Shown here piece after piece: positions 1-9,774 of a stretch of 24,633 bases of DNA. Both the position numbers and the translations under genes were made by a program. This stretch comes from Haplomitrium mnioides (taxonomy: Eukaryota; Marchantiophyta; Haplomitriopsida; Calobryales): positions 1 to 24,633 of the forward strand of contig JBNGIS010018499.1 in NCBI GenBank assembly GCA_049999725.1, in the 5' to 3' direction. The notes below the pieces were generated by a model. It ran no database searches. It worked only from the letters and a program-made list of their open reading frames with translations, and was not told the origin of the DNA. Each line of letters opens with the position of its first letter. The stretch's first letter is position 1.

Positions 1-495
1 GGGGGGGGAGGAGGAAGGATAAGCCTGAACTAGGTCTGTTTGTTCAAAGGCAGAAAGGAAGTGGTCTGTCTGGGGAAGCTAGATGACAGCGTGCCCTTGG
101 GTGGGGGAGGAGGAAGGATAAGCCTGAACTAGGTCTGTTTGTTCAAAGGCCCCAAGGGGGAGGAGGAGAAGCTAGATGACAGCGTGCCCTTGGGGGGGGG
201 GAGGAGGAAGGATAAGCCTGAACTAGGTCTGTTTGTTCAAAGGCAGAAAACCTTGAGGGGGGGGAGGAGGAAGGATAAGCCTGAACTAGGTCTGTTTGTT
301 CAAAGGCAGAAAGGAAGTGGTCTGTCTGCCCTTTGGGTTGGGGGGGAGGGGAAAGGGAACTAGGTCTGTTTGTTCAAAGGCAGAAAAGAAGTGGAAAGAA
401 GTGGTCTTGTCTGCCCTTTGGGTTGAGGGGGAGGGGAAAGGAAAAGGCAGAAAAGAAGTGGTCTTGTTCAACCTTTGGGTTGAGGGGGAGGGGAA
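1..495. repeat. G-rich composite minisatellite
   Basis: Three short modules recur in changing order. Module a (GAGGAAGGATAAGCCTGAAC followed by TAGGTCTGTTTGTTCAAAGG) appears near 10, 108, 205 and 265, and in part near 358. Module b (AGATGACAGCGTGCCCTTGG) appears near 81 and 172. Module c (GAAGTGGTCTGTCTGCCCTT followed by TGGGTTGAGGGGGAGGGG) appears near 313, 398 and 457. Poly-G runs separate the modules. Open frames here on either strand are by-products of the repeat and are not called. One b-a unit recurs at 8056-8117, so the array belongs to the dispersed repeat that follows it. Confidence 0.85.
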
Positions 496-1120
496 AGGAA
501 GTAATACGGTGGCCTTACACCCCATAAGGGACTGCCTCTCCAAAGAAGTAGGGAGTTGAACCCTTATATATTACTCTTATGCCCATGGGAAGCTCTTATG
601 GGATTAAATCCCCAATCTACATAGAAATAGACCAGCGTATCTCACGAGCTTTCTTGTGGTCTTTGTTATGGCTTTGAAGAATTGTGCATGGCGGAAATGC
701 GAAGAATTGTGCAGCGATTGCTCTCGGGTGAAGGAATACCCATGTGACAAAAAAACAATCTCTTGGAAATATGAATGTCCTCGGAATCTACCAATGACAA
801 GGAGACAATCAACTTGCGAGGAACTCTATGGGATGAATGATCTGACTAAGGCAATGAATCTCTAGCTGCGAGGATCGGCAAGCTGTGATAAATGATCTCC
901 TACGACAATTGATGTGCTATGAAAGGAAGCCCTGGGAAATGGGAAGAAATCAATTGGGCTGTAAATGAACGTCCCTATGAGGTAAAGACCTGAGAAATCT
1001 GAAGAAGAGCATCCCAGCTAGCGAGGAGGTGTTTTGGAAGGAGTTAGCTGCGTGATGGAGAACCTGGGAAGAAACGCCCCTGCAATAGAACACCCAGCTG
1101 AAAGGCGACCTGTTAGTCAA
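496..1120. repeat. Dispersed repeat R1, copy A (possible retroelement LTR/leader)
   Basis: This stretch aligns along its length with 8111-8735 with scattered substitutions and small indels. It starts at GTAATACGGTGG. Both copies keep a TATA-like TTATATATTA (about 562; about 8182) and a short palindrome GGGATTAAATCCC (about 600; about 8218), and both are preceded by the G-rich b-a module. A retroelement LTR or leader would fit, but I found no clean TG...CA ends or flanking duplications. No coding frame is supported; the 69-codon frame at 656-865 is broken in copy B. Confidence 0.75.
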
Positions 1121-1345
1121 GGGAGCCCAGACGTTGTTCTTATAAAAAGCTATTCGAGGAGTTAACTTAAAAGAGGGCGCATGTATAGTTCCTATATCAA
1201 GTATGAGGGAGTTAGTTCCAAAGGAAGATGTGAGTAGTTCTTATAGGAAGCGATTTGAGGAGTTAGTGAAAATGGAGAGTATGAAGGAGTTCTGACAGCG
1301 AGTTAGTGAAGGAAGGGAAGCCTTGTAAGGTTCTTATAGGAAGCA
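1121..1345. repeat. Short direct repeats GTTCTTATAGGAAGC
   Basis: A 15-base motif related to GTTCTTATAGGAAGC occurs near 1136, 1230 and 1331. The first two copies are followed by a version of TTTGAGGAGTTAG. Spacing is about 95-100 bases, so this looks like a decayed tandem repeat of roughly 100 bp. No gene is visible. Confidence 0.5.
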
Positions 1346-2762
1346 TGGAAACAGTTTGAGAGAAATAGAGCATTCCCAACTGAATCCTATGAAGGTTGCT
1401 ATGTAGGTTCTGCAGATCTAGTCTAGGTAAAGTAAAGCGTAGTATTTAGTTAGAATGTTAGTTTAAAGTAATTACATGCACATTAGTGCTTATATGTCAG
1501 TGATAGTAGTAGGATAGAGGGTTTGGTTGCTGTGATTAGTTGTAGGCTAGATTAATAGTAGCAGATCACATCAAGATAGTTAGGTGCAAAACAGTAGATT
1601 CTTATATAGAATGTTAGTAGTGATCAGTGGAAGGGGATAACTGCTGTTTTGGCAGTTATTTTCCTAGTGTGTGGATAGTGCAATTGAGATTTTGAAAGAG
1701 AGAGAGCTCTCATGTGTAGGAAAGGAAGAAAGATTTGATAGAGAGTAGCCACTCACCTTTGCAATTCACGAATTGTGAATCTTGAAGTAAAGAAATTTGA
1801 TTTTTATTTGAATTGAAAGGATGGGATGTCCCTTGGTGCTTGGAATGTATGATTGTTGAAAAAGATGGATGAACATATGAATTGTGAATGTTAAAGTAAA
1901 GGGAAATTTATGAATGTGTTGTAGTTAGAAAGGAAGTGCCTTCTCTGAATTCAGGGAAGTGAGCAAGGATTCAGAATCTGTTGGACAGATTTCAGATCTA
2001 GTAGCCATGAATGTTGCAAGGAGGGGTATCTTTAGACATTGCATGTGGGATTAGAAGTTTGTGCAATAGAAGATTGATCCTATTCATGTAGGAGTGGAGA
2101 TCTAGTGGGTGAGTGTTTAGGATTTCAAAGAGGGTTGTTGAACTTCTTGGATGAGAGACAGCAAGATGAGGAGGAGTGACCTCCTGAGATTCTAGCTTAA
2201 AGATTACCTACAAAAATATGCTTTTGTGTGTCTTAGTTCTATAGGCTTCTAACTTGGCTGGAGCACAGTTCAGAGCTGCAAGTGGATTCATGGTGATGTG
2301 TATTGAAGTCAGATCTCACTATCAATGGCTGGAGGAGCAGTACTGAGTAGGAAGGAGGCTGATGAGGGAGTGACATTGGCTGTGATTCAGCTGCGGTAGC
2401 AACCTTGAGGGCAAGAATGGAGGTGAGTACCTAAAATCGAGAAGGGGCAAGTGATTGAGTGTCTGCTCATGAGGAAGGGTTTAAATTTCATCTACTATTG
2501 CTTGAGAGTTGCTTTCCTTGGGTTGTGGGTTGAGAGAGAGAGTAAGAGTGAGTGAGGACAGATCAGCAGAAGGTTGATCCAAAGGTTCCAGTCAGCCTTA
2601 AGTGATTAGAAGTGGTGAAAACATAACAATACAACAATTATAGCTTCGATCCTTGGTAGGAACGATCCAAGATCCTCTCATATTGGCCAGTATGCTTGCC
2701 TTTATACTACGACATGAATCCTTTTGGTTTTGTTGCTGGAGATCCAACTATAATACTGTAGG
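1346..2762. other. No gene recognised; repeat-derived purine-rich DNA
   Basis: No reading frame of useful length, no RNA gene and no recognisable domain is seen. The plus strand is rich in G and A with many stops. It probably belongs to the untranslated leader of the retroelement whose gag starts at 3144, but this is inference from position only. Confidence 0.4.
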
Positions 2763-2819
2763 TGAATGTTAAGAACCAGTGATACTCACTGGTATAAATA
2801 ACCATGTTCTTAGCATTCA
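2763..2819. other. Nested inverted repeat (two-tier hairpin)
   Basis: The outer arms GAATGTTAAGAAC (2764-2776) and GTTCTTAGCATTC (2806-2818) are complementary at 12 of 13 positions, with one further pair outside. Inside them lies a perfect 7-bp stem with a 3-base loop, CCAGTGATACTCACTGG (2776-2792), followed by TATAAATA. It lies about 330 bases upstream of the gag start and could fold in the RNA leader or mark a protein-binding site. Confidence 0.7.
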
Positions 2820-3143
2820 TTCTGAATTTTTTTAAAAATGACATAAAAATTAAAATAAAAATTTTGAAAATCAGTAAACAACTGTTGTAGCATATTCTGG
2901 AACTTTTAGGACAGCAAGGGCATGTGAATCCCTGAACATTCGGAGGAGGACAAAGAGAGGAAAAGAAGAGGAAGAGAGGTAAGGCTCGAGAGAAGAGGGG
3001 AGTTTAAATTGAAATCCAAAGAAGTGGAGGCTGGTGGTAGTAGAGAAGGTCTAGCAGAGGGAACCGTGCAACCTTATGACCCTTAGTCCCCACCCTTCTC
3101 ATTTCAGTGGACTAACATCATTGATCCATGTGGGATCATAGGA

Positions 3144-3652
3144 TTGACTTCTTTTCCCAAACCTAATCCACCTCCTTCTTCTTCTCCATCTTCTTCTTCT
3201 TGTGGAAATTCAGCCACATCTCATAGTACCTCAGGTAGTGGACCTTCAAATGTACATGTAGCCACTGTACCTGGTGCAACCTTGAGAAGTGCAGTAGCCC
3301 TTGTTGTTCTGTTTCCAGCCATGGCTAATCCAGTTCCCCAGAATCTTAGAAGTAAACTGAAGTATCTGAACTTCAAGGGGAAGGATGATGAAGATGTAGA
3401 CACTTGGACAAAGGAATTTGAAAATATATCTAAGGCTAATAGAGAGGCTTCAGATGTAGATCGGTTGAGGATAGTGAAGGCACTGCTGAGAAAGCAAGCC
3501 CTGGAGCGGTATACTAATCTACCAGCACCACCAACCACGTGAGTCCAATTGAAAACAGAACTAATTGCAGAATTCAGAGGGGCAAGTTATGCAAAGAAAG
3601 CCCTAAAGAAATTGGCCCATGTTCAGAAAAAGAAGAATGAGTTAGTGAGATG
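3144..3652 (+). pseudogene. gag: Ty3-type gag, N-terminal part, truncated
   Basis: The frame opens with a low-complexity Pro/Ser stretch (residues about 6-30), then a region starting near MANPVPQNLRSKLKYLNF with FKGKDDEDVDTWTKEFE and a helical segment ending in LERYTNLPAP. This matches the order of the retrotransposon gag (capsid) domain, which packages element RNA in cytoplasmic particles. A TGA at 3540-3542 stands where Trp would be expected, and homologous sequence (VQLKTELIAEFRG...) continues in frame to a second stop near 3650. The rest of gag, the protease and nearly all of pol are missing; integrase C-terminal sequence starts within about 40 bases. The upstream ATG at 3144 is one possible start; an internal Met near 3321 is nearer the conserved part. 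Confidence 0.8.
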
Positions 3653-3684
3653 GTGATACCAGTGGAGTGGGAGGTGCAGACCTT

Positions 3685-4046
3685 GAGGACCAGCGAGTTA
3701 GAGCGATTACCTAAGGCAAAAAGTCTGCAGAACAAAATGATGGATCTCACAAAGCTTGAAGAAGACCGATTGCTAGCCTTGCAGAAAACTAAGAAGGTGC
3801 AAGGGCAAAAGGAAAGACTAGCACAATCAGCGGTTGAAGAAGGTGGACTACAGCAGAGGGGACTTGGTCTTGATGTATGTAAGTCACTATATTAAGTTCC
3901 TGGAGAAGCTGCATGTGAGATGGATGAGTCCGTACATTATCAAGAGGATTCATGCTAACGAGTCCTTGGATTTGCTAACGTTGAGTGGGGAGTCTTTGGA
4001 GACTAGGGTGAATGGAGCCCCTGTTAAGAAGTATACCCCGCATTAG
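3685..4046 (+). pseudogene. pol: Ty3-type integrase C-terminus, frameshifted
   Basis: Two overlapping frames together resemble the end of Ty3 integrase. The first has LTKLEEDRLLALQKTKKVQ, like the helix after the integrase core. After a frame change near 3835 comes GDLVLMYVSHY, then KLHVRWMSPYIIKR, LTLSGES and TRVNGAPVKKYTPH before TAG. This corresponds to the GPY/F module, with SPY in place of GPY, which contacts target DNA or chromatin. Protease, reverse transcriptase, RNase H and the catalytic integrase core are absent, so a large internal deletion joined gag to this end. A purine tract and a TG follow at the position expected for a polypurine tract and 3' LTR. Confidence 0.78.
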
Positions 4047-4065
4047 GCTTGCAAGGTTGTTGCAT

Positions 4066-4096
4066 AGTGGAGGAGGGGGCTAATGTGGTGACATAG
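4066..4096 (+). promoter_or_regulatory. Candidate polypurine tract and 3' LTR start
   Basis: GTGGAGGAGGGGGCTAA lies 20-odd bases after the integrase stop and is followed by TGTGGTGACATAG (4084). That is the usual order of plus-strand primer site and LTR edge. No matching 5' LTR copy was found in the window, so the boundary rests on position and base composition only. Confidence 0.5.
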
Positions 4097-4445
4097 CCTT
4101 GGTCTTTAGAAGGAAAAATCGATTAAACACTCCATTGTAGTAGTGTGACCAGCTATAGAGGGTGCATATTCCATGTTATCAGTGATTTTGGGGATACAAG
4201 AGGAAGCCGACCATCAGGAGGTGTGACCTTCAACAGCTAGCAAGGAAGCTATTGGGCGTAATTGCCTTATCAAGATATCGAGTGCTGAGTTGGGAAGATT
4301 CCAGAAGGTCCAGTAGCGGTGGTCAAGTTGTATTGAGGATTATGTTTATTCTCTACGCTCTCTTCCAGTGATAATATTTTTATATGGCGTGACAACAATC
4401 GAAGGAGCGATCAAGACTGAGGTTGGAATTCTGGAGCGGGGTAAG
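4084..4445. other. Possible 3' LTR sequence of the deleted Ty3 element
   Basis: No coding potential. The stretch begins with TG after the purine tract and could be the LTR of the gag/integrase remnant. Its far end is not defined, and no second copy is seen. Confidence 0.3.
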
Positions 4446-4745
4446 GAAGCCCAACACAATTCAAAATATAAAAATTAAAAAAATACAAAAGTAAATAAAA
4501 TGAAAAAGAATAAAATAAAGGGTCCTACTTCTGACTTAAAACCAGAGTAGAGCAGAATAATAGAGTAATAATAAAAATAAAATAAAATAATGTAATAGTA
4601 TAATAGAATCATAGGATAAAATGTTAAAATAATAGAAATGGGATAATAGGCTATGTTTTGATTAGGAGTATAGGAAAGTTGTGGAAAATCTAAAAAGAAT
4701 GAAAGAAAATAAAAATAAATAAGTAAATTAAACAAAACTAACCTA
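4446..4745. repeat. A-rich low-complexity tract
   Basis: About 300 bases dominated by AAATAAAATAA and AATAATAG runs. The hydrophobic minus-strand frame across it (4475-4759) comes from the A/T bias. A T-rich tract of like composition lies at 24271-24633. The two could belong to one family in opposite orientation, but no solid alignment was made. Confidence 0.6.
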
Positions 4746-5330
4746 TTGTCAAGGGCCAAGCCAATCCCACTACTCTACTGTTAGCCAGTGATTTGAAGCA
4801 CTGAGGCAGAATTCAGTAAATCGGAAGCAATTCTGAACCAATGACCCTTAGCAAGTGTGAAGGTCTCTTAGGAATGACGGGTTACTCTCAAACAGATAAT
4901 TAAGAGTAGGACGCATGATTCCTAGGAGGGAAACTGGATCATGGTGGGAGGATGAGAAGAGGGAAGTGATCGGCAGCCAGAGGAGGGGTCCCATTTCAAA
5001 ATCTGAAGCAAGACAACGGGAAGCCGTGAGCCTCAGGGAGAATGCGGGGATCGTGGTTGAGCAAGGGAGAAGGGAACGACCAATCCAGGCAAAGTGATCC
5101 GAGAAGAAAGAACGAATCCACAAGCTGACATCCGAAGGCAATAAGGGGAGGCAGATCGCGGACATGTTCTACAATGGCCAACAATCGAGAATCAAGGATT
5201 GGGGAAGAAATGAGGAACTAAGATCGTCACAAGGGTGTGCAAGGCCATGGAAGAGGGACGCCTCGATCCCGCAAGCAGAAGCGCGCTTGCAAGGGCCGAT
5301 CCAACTCGTTCTTCGAATCTGCAAATCCAC
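4746..5330. other. No gene recognised
   Basis: Several frames of 60-105 codons exist on both strands and overlap each other. None shows a recognisable domain, and base composition shifts toward G/C after 5160. Likely retroelement LTR or leader sequence. Confidence 0.4.
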
Positions 5331-6130
5331 GGAAACGTGGCAGCTCCAGAGAGTCTGCGGGTCTACAAGAAGCCGCCTTCCTAAGTGGAGATCCCACTTA
5401 AGGTGGTTCCGATCCATCTAACGATGTGCGAACCCCACTTAAGAGGGATCCGCAAAGAGTCCAAACGGGGATCTCCGAGGAAGCGCCGAAAGGGTGACAT
5501 AGCGTGTCTGTCCAAAGGAAGACGAAAGATGCCAAAAGGGTGATTCATCAAAGTTCTGACCAAGGAAGAACCAAGGAAGCTGAAAGGGCAGCTTAGCGGG
5601 GATCTGTCAGGAGGAAGAGCAAAGAAGAGCCAAAAGGGAGATAAATCATCGACGGGACCGACAAAGAGCAAAGGGAGTCTGCAGCGGCTCTTCGGATGAC
5701 GTGGCGAGCGCTGGGAGTCCGTAGAGCAATTCGAAAACGTGGACGAAGGAGAGTGTAGTTCACGAGTCAACATCGGAAGAAGGGTCAGCGCGACGGTCCG
5801 CCTACCCCTTTGTAGGGCGGCGTCGGGCGGCGCCCTTCGGATGACGTGGTGCTCTGAGAAGCGAGGAGAGGATTCCGAGGGTCAATTGCGGAAAGGAGTC
5901 AGCCAACGGTCAGTCTACCCCTTTGCGAGGTGGCGTCGGACGGCGTCTTGCGGATGACGTGGCAACTCAGGGAGCCTTGGGCAAGTCAGAGGACACGTGG
6001 CAGCAAGGGAAAGCTCATCAGACCTCGGGCCGCGAGCAGGTCAACTTCGGAAGGGAAAGTCAAAGCAACGGTCAGCCTACCCCCTTGCGAGGCAGCATCA
6101 GACGGCGATGCAACAGATGGTGTGGCACGC
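5331..6130. repeat. GC-rich array with TGACGTGG / CACGTGGC boxes
   Basis: A core unit of the form CGGTCAGCCTACCCCTTTGC, then GGCGTCGGACGGCG and CGGATGACGTGGC, starts at 5794, 5907 and 6069, with spacings of 113 and 162. The third unit is incomplete. An isolated CGGATGACGTGGC lies at 5693-5705. ACGTGG cores lie at 5335, 5699, 5844, 5957 and 5995, the last in CACGTGGC. These are the recognition cores of plant bZIP and bHLH factors (G-box, TGACG/as-1). The block could be a U3 promoter region of an LTR retroelement. Its short overlapping frames show no protein domain. Confidence 0.6.
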
Positions 6131-6555
6131 GGAGGATAACTGGGAATCTACATGGGAATCTGCTGAGATTCCGTGGACAGGGTTCCGCGGGGTGCTTCGA
6201 AACTCTTTTTCGAAGGACTCTTTAGACCTGGCTCCGCGGGAATCTACGAAATCTCTATCCGCAAGATTCATTGGACGCCATGTTATCGTTGTACTTGTCA
6301 TTTCTCGACCAACTGACGGGACACGCGGCGCGCGCCTATCTTCCGTGAAAACGAGATTAACGACCATTGAAGCCACGCGTCGACATTTCCCATTATGAGC
6401 CTAACTGGATTAACAAATTCAAACAAATGGCGTCATGGTTCACGGGGAGACGCGGCGATCGCTCGAGGGGGGTACCCATACATCGAAGGATGTCGATTCT
6501 GAGAAGAGTTGATGCACATGCAATCTCAGGGCGCGAGGCGACTGCATGCGAAGGG
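6131..6555. other. No gene recognised; GC-rich
   Basis: Overlapping frames on both strands, none recognisable. The block continues the GC-rich composition of the preceding array and probably belongs to the same repeat. Confidence 0.4.
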
Positions 6556-7090
6556 GAAATCGCAACGAGGGGGGCTGGATGGAGAATTCACTGAAAAGAC
6601 CACGTGAAGCAGAGTTACTAGCTCAGGGGATCCAGGGGATTCAGAGGAGGATTGGAGGGAGATCCAGGTGACCTCATCCTTGCAAGCGGACCTGGGTGGA
6701 GGGTTACTGATACGGGGTCTCGATTGAATTCTGGTTGGCTAAGACTTCGGGAGAGGCCACTATGGGAGGACTTGGGGTTGTTTTTTCATTCTTTGTGTAG
6801 GCGCATCACGATCTGATGACAAGGAAATCGCAACGAGGGGCGGTTGGAGTTAGAATTCATTGAGAAGATCACGTGAAGCAGAGTTACACGCTCAGAGGAT
6901 CCGGGGGATTCAGAGGAGGACTAGAGGGAGATCTAGGTGACCTCATCCTTGTAAGCGGACCTGGGTGTAGGGTTACTGATACGGAGATCTAGAAGGGATT
7001 TGGCCAGTTATGACTTTGGGAGAGGCTGCCAAGTGAGGAGTTTGGAGTTGTCTCTGCTATTCCTTGTGTGGGAGTATCACCCCAGAGTGT
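6556..7090. repeat. Tandem duplication, period 268 bp
   Basis: The unit starts with GAAATCGCAACGAGG at 6556 and again at 6824. Shared blocks include ACGTGAAGCAGAGTTAC, GGGATTCAGAGGAGGA, GTGACCTCATCCTTG and GGGTTACTGATACGG. The second halves of the units are more diverged (GGGAGAGGC, TTGGGGTTGT / TTTGGAGTTGT). Each copy carries a CACGTG box (about 6601 and 6869), linking it to the G-box-rich block upstream. No coding frame. Confidence 0.85.
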
Positions 7091-7147
7091 TCAGAGTACA
7101 CTCTGAATTTAATCTCAAGTGGAGTTGAGGGGGGGGGGGGGGGGGGG
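7083..7147. repeat. Inverted repeat followed by a G19 tract
   Basis: CAGAGTGT (7083-7090) and ACACTCTG (7098-7105) are perfect inverted arms around TCAGAGT. Twenty-three bases on, an unbroken run of 19 G starts at 7129. Such a run could form a quadruplex and is also prone to length error in sequencing. Confidence 0.8.
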
Positions 7148-8055
7148 AAGGGCTGCGTTAGTACCCGCGTACTGCGGAAGTAAGACTCTTCAAGGCTCGG
7201 AGTGGAGTGGGTTACCTACAGTCGGGAGGACTATGCTTTTCCAGAGGTGGAACTAAAATAAATCCTCTTCCTAGCTTGAGGAAGTAAAGTCGAGGGAAGT
7301 ATCAAAACTATCTGGTTAAGGGTGTGTGAGTGGTGAGTGTTGGGCTGCAGACTGTAAGGCAGCGAAGGATTTAGAAGGGAAGTTAGTTGGTGGATCTGTC
7401 CAGAGGTCCTCAAGGACTTTGTTCCTATTCACAGTACATAGTGTAAATAGTTGGTGTATTGAAGTGTAGTTAGATTCTCATTTTGCATTTGAATTCATGC
7501 AGTAGAGTAGTATAAAATATATCAAGACAGTTGAGCAGACCCTGAGACATTTCGGAAGAGGGAATGTAGTCCTTGTGACAACGAAATGATCCTAGAGGTA
7601 AATGCTCTTAGGTTATAATCCTGAGGTTTAGTCTTGTGATTCATTCATCTTAGGATAGTTGAGATCTGTTGTACTCGATCTGTGACAACCCTGAAAGGGG
7701 GAGTCCAGACTTCTGTAATTGCTCCAATTACACATAAGGTGGCAGGACCTTGAGTTTTGGTCCTTGGAATACACTGACAGAATTACACAAAGAAGATTGA
7801 GTGTGGAGAATAGTGACCTGAGTTGGGAATGAGTGATTGTAGTTCATGAAGTCCAAAGAGAGTAAGTGGTGAATCCAAGGATAGTAAGGAAAGCAAGAAT
7901 CCTTAAAGCCTTAAAGTGATAACTGGTAAGGGGCCATCTCAGAAAAGAACTTGAATGCCCGTAAGTTGTCCTCCCCTGCGTCCAAAGAGGCGACTGTGAA
8001 GGTTAAGGCCGGAAACAGGGGAGTGACATCTACTTCACTACATCTAACTCGAATG
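7148..8055. other. No gene recognised
   Basis: No frame above about 60 codons and no RNA gene seen. TGTGACAACCCTGAAAGG at 7681 resembles an LTR start, but no partner end or copy was found. The G-rich module shared with 1-495 begins at the right edge. Confidence 0.4.
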
Positions 8056-8735
8056 ATAGCGTGCCCTTGGGGGGGAAGGATAAGCATTGAACTAGGTCCG
8101 TTGAGGGGCAGAAGGGGAGTAATACGGTGGTCTTACACCCCATAAGGGGCTGCCTCTCGAAAGAAGTAGGGCATTGAACCCTTATATATTACTCTTATGT
8201 CCATAGGAAGCTCTTATGGGATTAAATCCCCAATCTACAGAGACCAGCACATCTCATAAGCTTTATTGTGGTCTTTGTTATGGCTTTGAAGAATTGTGTA
8301 TAGCGGAAATGCAGAGAATCGTGTAGTGATTGCTCTGAGGTGAAGGAATGCCCATGTGACAAAAAAACAATCTCTTGGAAATATGAATGTACTCATAATC
8401 TACCAATGACAAGGAGACAATCAACCTGCGAGGAGCTCTATGCGATGAATGATCTAAGGTGATGAATCTCTAGCTGCGAGGATCGGCAAGCTGTGACAAA
8501 CAATCTTCTACGACAATCGATCTGATGTGAAAGGAAACCATGCAAAATGGGAAGAAATCAATTGGGCTATAAATGAACGTCCCTACGAGGTGAAGACCTG
8601 TGAAATATGAAGAAGAACGTCCAAGCCGGCAAAGAGGCGTTTTGGAAGAAGGAATTAGCTGCGTGAAGGAGAACCTGGGAAGAAACGCCCCTGCAAAGGA
8701 ACACCCAGCTGAAAGGCGACCTGCTACGAAGCATT
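8056..8735. repeat. Dispersed repeat R1, copy B
   Basis: Second copy of the repeat at 496-1120, preceded by one G-rich module (GATAGCGTGCCCTTGG, then GAACTAGGTCCGTTGA). It is collinear with copy A from GTAATACGGTGG to AAAGGCGACCTG, after which the two copies share nothing. The same orientation and ~7.6 kb spacing would fit two LTRs of one element around the gag/integrase remnant, or two independent insertions. Confidence 0.75.
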
Positions 8736-9274
8736 ATATGAGGGAGGATTAGGTGAGAAGGAAGCTCTGCGTTGAAGACCAGCTGCAAGTGTCCAGGTTG
8801 TGAAGAAGAATCAGATACTGCGGAGATGATCTGTTGCGATAAGCGAATATGTGGTGATGAATGAGCCTGCAATAAAAATCCATGAAGAAGAATTGTCGAG
8901 ATGTGAGGAGCTCTATGCAAGAAAATGATTGCTTGCGAAGAAACGACCAAAGGATTCAGCGTGAACAAAAGGAAGAGCTGTGAAGGTTGAATGTCCTTGA
9001 GCAAAGAATTGGTGATGAATCTTCTATTGCTAGAATTGACATGCTGCGAAGAAGAACGACGGATGCCCAGAAGTGAGGAATCAGGCCGTAGTGGAAATGG
9101 AGCTTTGGTGAAGGAACCCCCTGCGAAATGTGAAGGTCTCTGAGCTGAAGCATTCGAAAGAGAATGCTGATGAAGATCCCTATGAAGGAAAGGTAAAATT
9201 GCTCTACGTGAAAGTACTGTGGAGAAATATTGTGTGATGAAGGGCCCTGCGTTGAAGGAATGTGATGCTCTCAT
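8736..9274. repeat. Degenerate short repeat around TGCGAAGAA
   Basis: Variants of CTGCGAAGAA or CTGCGTTGAAG recur about every 25-60 bases (near 8770, 8828, 8932, 9052, 9122 and 9250) with AGCTGTGAAGG-like partners. The array keeps the minus strand open for 235 codons, giving a His/Ser/Leu-rich translation with no domain character. I treat that frame as a repeat artefact. The array stops where transposon homology begins. Confidence 0.55.
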
Positions 9275-9358
9275 GTTAACAATCGGCTTACTCTGTCTGG
9301 CGGTACTTTTGTCTATAGAAGAGCCTTCAAATTAATATTAGTAGTAGGGAATGATAGA
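9275..9358 (+). mobile_element. Older transposon copy, left fragment (transposase exon)
   Basis: Aligns with 15959-16039 of the inner element, including GGTAC(C/T)TTTGTCTATAGA and GTAGTAGGGAATGATAGA. Translation gives GTFVYRRAFK and VVGNDR as in the inner transposase. It ends at the TAGA target site (9355-9358), and the homology resumes at 20322. Everything 5' of this point in the older copy is missing. Confidence 0.85.
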
Positions 9359-9391
9359 AACAGCCGCTACTTTGAACTAGAAACCGCTACT
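9359..9391 (+). repeat. Left terminal inverted repeat with subterminal box
   Basis: AACAGCCGCTAC is the terminal repeat. CCGCTACT occurs at 9364-9371 and again at 9384-9391 as a direct repeat 20 bases apart, a plausible pair of transposase-binding sites. Confidence 0.85.
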
Positions 9392-9700
9392 GAGTTCTTG
9401 TTTCACTTGGTAGTTGACATTTTTTTTTCGGTGATTTGGCATTGAAAAACACCAATTTTGCGTTTGTAATCTTTTTTTTGTAAAAAAATCATTTTTTATA
9501 AATACAAATTGTATATTTTACATTGAGATTATATTTCAAACATTTTATTATAATTGATACCCTAGAAAATAAGCATTTTGGTTATTAAAACATTTTATTA
9601 AAACTTCATTGTCAATACACTAAATTCATCAAAAATAAAATAAAAAATATATCTTTTTACGAAAAAAATTTACAAGCAAATGTAAATGCCAAGTAGGGTA
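9392..9700. other. AT-rich left subterminal region
   Basis: Very T- and A-rich with homopolymer runs, no frame and no gene. It mirrors the AT-rich sequence inside the right end (about 19900-20290). Confidence 0.5.
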
Positions 9701-9774
9701 CGGACTTTGAACCAAACTTTGAGCATCGTAGCTAACAATTCCTAGGCAAGCATAAAATCCAAACCAAAACCCTA

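Noticed and set aside
139-559. Gly/Lys-rich and Pro/Ser-rich frames on both strands
   Set aside because: They follow the minisatellite modules and repeat with them; no conserved start or domain.
4475-4759. Hydrophobic minus-strand frame resembling a membrane protein
   Set aside because: It is the translation of an A/T low-complexity tract; Phe/Tyr/Ile richness is a composition effect.
5381-5773. 130-codon minus-strand frame in GC-rich DNA
   Set aside because: Overlaps open frames on the other strand, has no domain, and lies beside unequal repeats; GC-rich DNA has few stops by chance.
496-8735. R1 copies A and B as the two LTRs of one element around the gag/integrase remnant
   Set aside because: Order and spacing allow it, but no TG...CA ends, primer site or target duplications match, and a separate LTR-like start follows the integrase at 4084.
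8567-9274. 235-codon minus-strand open frame, the second longest in the window
   Set aside because: It lies wholly in repeat DNA (R1 copy B plus the degenerate TGCGAAGAA repeat). Its translation is Ser/His/Leu-rich without a domain, and the matching part of R1 copy A is not open in the same way.
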